Positions 58,111 to 64,000 of a stretch of DNA of 64,000 bases are shown here, piece by piece. This stretch comes from Isoetes taiwanensis (lineage: Eukaryota; Streptophyta; Lycopodiopsida; Isoetales; Isoetaceae): contig JAJEKV010000218.1 of assembly GCA_021234155.1 (NCBI GenBank), positions 372,001-436,000 on the forward strand, in the 5' to 3' direction. The number at the start of each line of letters is the position of its first letter. Position 1 is the stretch's first letter. The notes below the pieces were generated by a model that was not told where the DNA came from, did no database searches, and was given only the letters and a program-made list of their open reading frames with translations. The position numbers and the translations under genes were made by a program.

Positions 58111-58329
58111 GGGGATGCACATTTCTAAACGACCTGCTACTAGCTGGACCGCAGCGGCCCCAACCCCTACCGCACGCGGCCCCCTTACATACCTTCTCCT
58201 ACCATGGCCCCCCTTCTCACGCTCCTACTCCTGCTCCCCCACTCCCGCCACTCTCGACCACATCTTTGCCTCCGGCTCCATCTACTTCTCACTTTCGGCC
58301 TCTGCTTCCGTCCTCTCCCCGTGGCTCGG

Positions 58330-59200
58330 TGCGATACCATCCCTGGCGACAAATAGGAATTGTGTCTCGGGTGGTCTCATGGAATTGTCGAGGCTTCCCT
58401 TGGCGAAGGGGGCGGTCCCGAACTTCCGTGGCGGCCGATATGGATCTCATCTTTCTCATGGAACATGGGAGCATCTTTGAGCCTGAGGCTACGATCTGCA
58501 GGGTTACCAACATTTCTCGGTCTTCAATACACATGCGGGACGAGAGGGGGTCATGGTGGAGTGGCTTGCTACTCTAGGACAACCTTGGCACATTCGGTTA
58601 CCCTCGAGGAAAACAGACGGACACAACGGTACTTGTGGGTTCGTGTGCATAATACTAGTGGCAATCCTCTTTTTACGGCACTTTGTTATTTCCCTCACTT
58701 GAGACAACACCTTCTATCGCAGCCACCCCGATGCGGATAGGATGGACCCTTATGTCGATCTATATGATGACATCTGGCCAGCACCAGCAGATTGGGTAGG
58801 GTCATCCTTCTTGGAATTTCAATGCGGACAGCGATAGAGCAGCCCATGCGACTTGACCCCCTCGCCGGCGATGTCCTGCGGCTTCGCCCCTTGAAGTAGC
58901 CCGCCCACGAAGGTCGGATGGCGGCCCAGGTCACTTTCGCTTTGGAAGGCAGTTGCTCTGGCGTGTGGCATTTTGACTTGATAATTTGCAATGGCCTTTC
59001 CGCGGTGGCGATTCTCGCAAGTGCACATGCGAGACGGGACAATCGGGGGAGGGTCTAGTGTGGTGGACTATGTGCTCGTAGTTGCGCAAGATATGCATCT
59101 CATCGGTCGTTTAGGGTGGAGCCGGGAGCGGTCGGGATGAGGAGGTCGACTCGGATCACCTCCCACTTTATTTGGACTGGTTTGGCGAGCCGCTTAACCC
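58330..59200 (+). pseudogene. LINE APE-type endonuclease domain, frameshifted
   Basis: VVSWNCRGFPWRRG at about 58,369 is the opening strand of APE-like endonucleases (SWN-RG). DLIFLMEHGS follows where the catalytic E of FLQE is expected. Further pieces: RRTQRYLWVRVHNTSGNPLF (58,615), VILLG-FNA (about 58,803; the D is lost to an indel), SSVVDYVLV (59,057) and the SDH signature DSDHLPLYLDWFGE (about 59,148). The order is right and the frame changes at least four times. The domain nicks target DNA to prime reverse transcription. Confidence 0.7.
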
Positions 59201-59719
59201 CACTATGCCGGCCCTCGGCGTCCTCGGTTGAGACTAGATTATGAGCGGTGAGAGGACTTCTGTAGAGATGCTCATGCGCCCTCCCGGTAATTCGCGGACC
59301 TCCACACTAGAGCAGCGAGCAGACCGGTGACCGCTATTACGGGATGCGGCGGACGGAGCTTTTGGCAGACCCAGCGTCGCCGCTCGAGTCGCAACAACAT
59401 TCAGCGTAACGATGGTTTGATGCGGATTTGAAGAAAGCATAGCGGCACTCCGCGTCACGATACGGATCGGTCCGGCTTGCGAGGCCACCCGCGATCTGCA
59501 AGCGCCCATCCCGAAGGACACTGGGCGCGGTACCTTACCCCGGCATCAGGGGAGATGTTGACTTCTGGACACTCATCCTCGAACCTTTTTGGCGAGTGCT
59601 CAAGGCCAGCCCGCCCTTCTGGGGACATCACACGAGGCGTGGGAGCGGTACTTGCGGCAGCTCTATGACCCCCGAGGGGGCCAGCGTCGTGCGCCCATAC
59701 CCCCACGGGATGGCCCCAT

Positions 59720-61500
59720 TGGTTCTCGTGGGCGAGGATGTTGAGGAGGGCTGCGGCTGGCTAGCTAATGGGAAGGCGGTGACCCGATGGCGATGGTATG
59801 CGGGCCGAAGTTACTCAAATGGGCGGGGCAGCCGCTTGTCTTGGGTCCTCACTACCCCTGTTCAACGAGCATTGCGGGAAGGTCTCCCCGACAATGGACC
59901 ACAAGCGGGGTTGTTCCCATTCACAAAGGCGGGCGACCCACCTTTGTCGGCCAATTGGGGACGATCATGGTCGATTCGGTATTTGCCAAAGCTGTTGGCG
60001 GCATTCTCGGCGGCAGTTGACCCGGCCGGAGGCCGGGCGTGGGCGTCGCGAGCCCTCACCACGAGGCGGGCTTTAGACCCCGCCACTCAGCGATTGACCA
60101 TATCTTTGCTGCGGGCGATTGAAGCGGTAGGAATAATAAATTTGGACTTGTATTCTTGCTTTGTGGACTTCGCGAAAGGCTTTTGATCTGATCCCGGAAA
60201 AGGCGTAGGCTAAGCTGCGTCAGCTGGGGGCTCCATTTGCTGTGCGAGAATGCCATATCTGAGGTTGTATGAGAGTTGTTTTGGCGGGATGCGGTGAAGC
60301 CAGACCAAGCATTCACCCGATAGTATCGAGGTCGGCGGGGTTGCCCCCCTCTCGCCAACACTTTTTGGCCTTTACATTGATCAGTTAGAGCCACGGCTTC
60401 TTGAGGCATGGGGGATGGCATACAGCTTTTGCACCGGCTTCGTCCGCCCGGCTCATCTATCACGGACGATGTTGGCCTGCTGGCCACACCCGAAGCTATG
60501 CGATCTCACTGGATGCCCTAGACACATTTTGTCAACTCTGAGACATGCTTGGCGTCAATCTAGCCAAGACGGGGTGGTTCTCATATCCTCTTCCGTCACC
60601 CCATGCCTCCTGCACTCACATATCGGGGGGGCACCACTGTGGGCGTCACGCCCACCTACAAGTACCTAGGGGTGGAGTTCCCCTCCTCGCTCTGCTTGGG
60701 GGGCGTCTATCCGCTCTGGGTGGCGGCCAATTTGGAAAGCGCTTTATGCCATGCGAGAACGGTGATCACCCCGAGAGCTCTATGATTGGGGCCATCATCC
60801 ACATCTGTTCGCACCGGTCGAAGCCCGTCCTTCAGACGGGTCGAGGTTTGGGGCTTGGTCGTCTCTTTGGCTGACTGGAATGACTTTGGGCAGGTGAGAA
60901 GGCATTTTTGGCACGGGCACTTGGGGTGAAACCTTCAGTCCCTATCAGTCTGGCGTAGGAACCCGGATTCTTGCCTTCAGCGGGCAGCCCTTGATAGACA
61001 CATCGTCTATTTTCGTAAAGTGATTACTATGGGTGGCCTTTCGGCTCCCGCACCTTACCACTTGTGGCCATGGGTCCGCTAGCCGCTTAGGGGCCTGTTG
61101 GAGGGGTAGAGAGAGCGGTGGTTCGCCCAGATGGAACGAGCAGAGAACCTGAATCGTCTGTGGGGATACAATGACGCCGTCGTGGCAGCTGCGGGGAGTA
61201 CCTAGATGCTTGTTTCCTTGGCAAGCTCACGGGACCCCGGCTCTAGAAAGCAGGTCAAAATGGCCCATTACAAGGAGCACATCAACCCCGTGTTAGCCGG
61301 GGGCCACAGCTCTGCGTTCCCGGTGCCCAAAAAGCGGACTCATTGCCTCCATTCGCACGGGTGCCCACCATCTTCGCATCGAGGCAGGCGGGTGGATTGG
61401 GGAGCCCCCGGGGCGGGCTCTGTCGGTCTTTGTCAAACGGGTGCCATTAAGGATGAGTCTCACACTTTCCAGAGTTGCCCAGCGTTCAGTCAGATCCGGG
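59720..61500 (+). pseudogene. LINE reverse transcriptase and C-terminal zinc region, frameshifted
   Basis: Fragments in RT order: WAGQPLVLG, GVVPIHKGGRPTFVGQLG, AKAVGGILGG (59,800-60,020), EAGFRPRHSAIDHIFA (60,060), FVDFAKGF (motif A, 60,160), LSPTLFGLYIDQLE (motif B, 60,350), ALDTFCQL and VNLAKT (60,520-60,570), VVLISSS and PTYKYLGVEF (60,580-60,680). The end reads KMAHYKEHINPVL and DESHTFQSCPAFSQIRARYA, the His/Cys part of the knuckle seen in LINE copy 2. YADD was not found. Multiple indels. Confidence 0.7.
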
Positions 61501-61522
61501 CCAGATACGCTCCCTTAGTACG

Positions 61523-61773
61523 GGGCAAAAGTATGCTGGTGGGTATCAAAAGCAGGCGTCCGGACACATGCTGACAACACTCATATAGCACCCCATATGG
61601 CAGCTTATTTAAGGTGTTACTGGTACTAGCACATGGTAATTAGGTAATCAATAGAAATATGTAACAACTTCAACTAATAACAAGTGGAATACTATGATAG
61701 AATAGTACATCCAGGGTGCTGATCTAAGTGCTGGGGCCGCGTTTTTTTGATACCCACTAGCATACTTTTGCCC
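61523..61773. mobile_element. 251-bp MITE, copy 2 (4-bp TSD TACG)
   Basis: Same length and ends as 34,603-34,853, flanked by TACG on both sides (61,519-61,522 and 61,774-61,777). It interrupts the C-terminal coding region of the LINE, so it is younger than the LINE insertion. About five differences from copy 1. Confidence 0.9.
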
Positions 61774-61824
61774 TACGGCCGGACGTGCCCTTGCATTTGC
61801 TGATGAACACACCGTCAGTACGTG

Positions 61825-62132
61825 CCCTGGGGTCATACATTCAGGAGGTACTGGACCTGCGGGGTCACCTTTGCCCCCGCCTGGCTGCCCGCTGACTAGG
61901 CACTACGGGTGTGGTGCATGACTGTATATATTTGGGTGTTTCTGCATTTTATATGATTAGCACAGTTTGTCGGCCAGGCTGATTCTTTGCCCGGTTTTTC
62001 CTCGAAAACCCTTCCCGGGGGGTTTTTAATCGGGGTAGTAATCCGCTTGCTGCGTTTTTTGTATTGGGTCCCATAGACCGATTGGTCTCCGTGGACGATA
62101 AAAGTACCTTCCTTCCTTCCTTCCTTCCTTGG
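61825..62132 (+). repeat. LINE 3' end: last codons, 3' UTR, hairpin and (CCTT)n
   Basis: SYIQEVLDLRGHLCPRLAAR and a stop, then the UTR shared with 15,480-15,660 (GGTTTTTCCTCGAAAACCCT). Then hairpin CATAGACCGATTGGTCTCCG, GGACGATAAAAGTA and six CCTT units. Compare the (TATTC)n and (CT)n tails of the other copies. Confidence 0.85.
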
Positions 62133-63045
62133 CAAACTCCATTGGAGGTGTGTACACTTTCAGAGTCAACGGTCGCATGTGTCACATGATGGGAACTTTG
62201 CTACGATAGCCGGGACATCGGTCAGGTGTTTTGCACAAATTTATATCATGGACGGGGATGAGTTGCAGCTAGATCGTCATTACATCATTCGCTGGTGGTA
62301 TACGCGACGTGATACAATGGCATGCCTTCAACGCATGATGGCGGATGTAAATCCTTTTGTTCATTATCTTCCTCTCGGCCCGGCGAGGTAATGCGAGCAA
62401 ATCCGGTGATTGATATCGTCTTGGTTCAAGTGCAAACTGCGGGATTCACGTAGGCGACAATATAGTGCTCCATCCGCAAATGAGATAGCAATATTAATGC
62501 CGGTTGACTCACGGCCCGAAGACAATCTCGGAGACATTGTGGTACATTCTAAAGAAGGAGGAATAAGGCATATTGGCGACCGCATTCATCATATGATGCT
62601 CTCCACTTTGCACTACTCTTCCCCTATGGGCGATGGCTGGCATCTTGGGGATCAAACAAGTGAACAGATCAAAGGGAGTAACCATGTTGCAATTCTATAA
62701 GTATCATCTACAGTGCAGGTGGCACATTATCACCATTGCATATTGCTGGGAGATTGTTCCATGAGTACATTTGTGACATGTTTGCTAAGATGTGGCAGTC
62801 AAGATTGGGTTGGGTACAACTAAACCAAGCTCAACTACGTAGCGAATTGTATAGTGGTATTGTGGATTCCACTGGGCATGATGGTAATTCCATTGGGCGC
62901 CGTGTCATTCTACCAGCAACATTTATTGGAAGCACACGTTACATGACTCAGCTCTACCAAGATGCGATGGCAATTGTTCGAGAGCTTGGCCGACCAGATT
63001 TGTTCATTACTATGATCGCCAACCCAAAGTGGCGAAATAATGAGG
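62133..63045 (+). pseudogene. Helitron RepHel, Helitron_like_N domain, frameshifted
   Basis: Resumes the Helitron gene after the LINE. It reads SIGGVYTFRVNGRMCHMMGT, then SVRCFAQIYIMDGDELQLDR, RRQYSAPSANEIAILMPVDS, a frameshift at YDALHFALLFPYG / DGWHLG, and HIAGRLFHEYICDMFAKMWQ. It continues ELYSGIVDSTGHDGNSIGRR and TFIGSTRYMTQLYQDAMAIV, then GRPDLFITMIANPKW. All are in the order of the N-terminal domain preceding the HUH nuclease in plant Helitrons. At least three indels or stops. Confidence 0.88.
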
Positions 63046-64000
63046 GAACTCATAAATGGCGGGACCCTTCCAGAGAGGCCTGATTTAGTAGCCCGTGTCT
63101 TCTACTTAAAGTTGAAGGAGCTGTTAGAGATTGTGTCACATCATGGCATATTTGGCCGCATTTCTGCTAGGATTCATGTCATTGAGTTCCAGAAGAGGGG
63201 TCTTCCTCATGTGCATCTCCTTAACATATTGTACCAGGAGGACAAGCCACTGACGGTCGAGGATATAGATAAAGTGATTTGTGCGGAGATTCCAGATAAA
63301 GAATCCAACCCCGAATTGTATGAGGTGGTCACACGGCAGATGATGCATGGCCCCTGTGACCCTACATATCCTAATGCTCCCTGTATGGTTGATGGGGTTT
63401 GCAGTAAAGGGTACCCAGAGCAATTTCTGGAGCAGACTATGATTAGCAACGGCTACCCACTCTACAGGCGTAGAAATGATGGAAGAACTGTCTATCGAGA
63501 TGGCATGAACATGGACAATAGATGGGTTGTACCCTACAATCCGTGGTTGTCGTGCTATTTTAGATGCCATATCAATGTTGAGATATGTGCCCATATTAAG
63601 GGAGTCAAATACTTATACAAGTACATTTACAAGGGTCTGAACCCAGTGTCCCGTACTTTGTTGTACCATGACTTTCCCAAGAGCTTTACTTGGAGCAAAG
63701 CGACATACAAATGGACAAAACGTGAACGTATTCAGGTTATGCCATCTGTCGGTAGAATGTACTTTGTGACTCCCTCACAGGGTGAACGATTCTATTTGCG
63801 GATGTTGCTAAGCAATGTACCTGGAGCTACGTCTTTTGAAGATCTGAGAACTGTTGACGGTCATTTGTGTGAGACGTTCAAGAATGCATGCATCAAGCGT
63901 ATGATTGTGAATGATAATGCAGAGTGGCTAGAATGCCTACGAGAAGCATCATCATGGGGTATGCCACGCCAATTGCGACACTTATTTGCTTCAATTCTGT
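63046..64000 (+). CDS. Helitron RepHel, HUH Rep nuclease part (runs off window)
   Basis: An uninterrupted frame of about 318 codons from near 63,046 to the window end, entered after a frameshift (RELINGGTLPERPDLVARVF). It contains the Rep signature VIEFQKRGLPHVHLL, with the HUH pair His at 63,207 and 63,213. It also has the tyrosine motif VKYLYKYIYKG (63,604-63,636; Tyr at 63,610 and 63,622), the residues that nick and join DNA in rolling-circle transposition. Downstream RFYLRMLLSNVPGATSFEDL and LREASSWGMPRQLRHLFASI lead toward the PIF1-type helicase beyond the window. Open and well conserved, so this copy may be young despite the indels upstream. Confidence 0.88.

Larger units (their letters stand above)
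56036..62132 (+). mobile_element. GC-rich LINE, near full length, (CCTT)n-tailed
   Basis: About 6.1 kb (5.85 kb without the nested MITE), markedly more GC-rich than its surroundings. Order: 5' UTR with repeated monomers, a basic/proline-rich ORF1-like region, endonuclease, RT, Cys/His C-terminus, then 3' UTR with hairpin AGACC-GATT-GGTCT, GGACGATAAA and CCTT repeats. It is inserted into a Helitron replicase gene with a duplication of about 10 bp. All coding parts are frameshifted. A MITE sits in its C-terminal region. It is the same family as 15,406 and 46,790. Confidence 0.85.

Noticed and set aside
63136-63594. 152-codon minus-strand frame
   Set aside because: Exact antisense of the conserved Helitron HUH region, so a shadow.

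Overview
This window looks like intergenic DNA from a large, repeat-rich land-plant nuclear genome. No intact ordinary host gene is visible. The recognisable host sequences are fragments: an LRR receptor-like kinase, a CYP78-type cytochrome P450 and the FACT subunit SPT16. Together with plant-style CACTA, hAT-like, Helitron and MITE elements and LINE reverse transcriptases, these point to an embryophyte. A non-angiosperm lineage is possible, but I cannot prove it from sequence alone. I saw no rRNA, tRNA or CRISPR.

Layout. 1-3,466: two consecutive LINE copies, each ending in a hairpin, GACGTAATAAA and a long (CT)n tail. 4,325-6,690: a tandemly repeated palindromic element, then a 1.3-kb dispersed repeat (copy 1). 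7,082-7,720: LRR-kinase pseudogene. 11,505-14,844: copy 2 of the dispersed repeat, cleanly interrupted by a 1.9-kb minus-strand Helitron made almost entirely of polypyrimidine; copy 1 is the empty site. 15,406-15,690: truncated LINE 3' end with a (TATTC)n tail. 19,381-21,805: Helitron-like termini.

22,010-45,529 is the centrepiece: a 23.5-kb element with CAGGGATA terminal inverted repeats, a perfect 8-bp target duplication (GTTCTTAC) and subterminal palindrome arrays, so hAT-like. It holds 2.7 tandem copies of a 3.3-kb unit. A block of about 14 kb (23,118-37,086) replaces 193 bp of the first unit. That block carries a DDE-transposase-like gene (possibly Sola-like) and part of a convergent gene with half a RING finger. 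The transposase-like gene is itself split by a 6.8-kb CACTA element (24,589-31,414; TSD AAT), which carries a P450 fragment and a nested 235-bp MITE. A 251-bp MITE at 34,603 has a near-identical copy at 61,523.

46,790-54,130: LINE reverse-transcriptase remnant, tandem repeats, a 182-bp MITE and SPT16 fragments. 54,911-64,000: a large Helitron replication gene (zinc/HUH Rep region) running off the window, split by a 6.1-kb GC-rich LINE with endonuclease and RT remains that ends in (CCTT)n.

The window therefore records nested transposition: LINE into Helitron, MITE into LINE, CACTA into a captured transposase gene, MITE into CACTA, Helitron into a repeat. Several insertions are proved by target duplications or empty sites. 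Many coding remains are frameshifted; some of this may be assembly indels rather than age.
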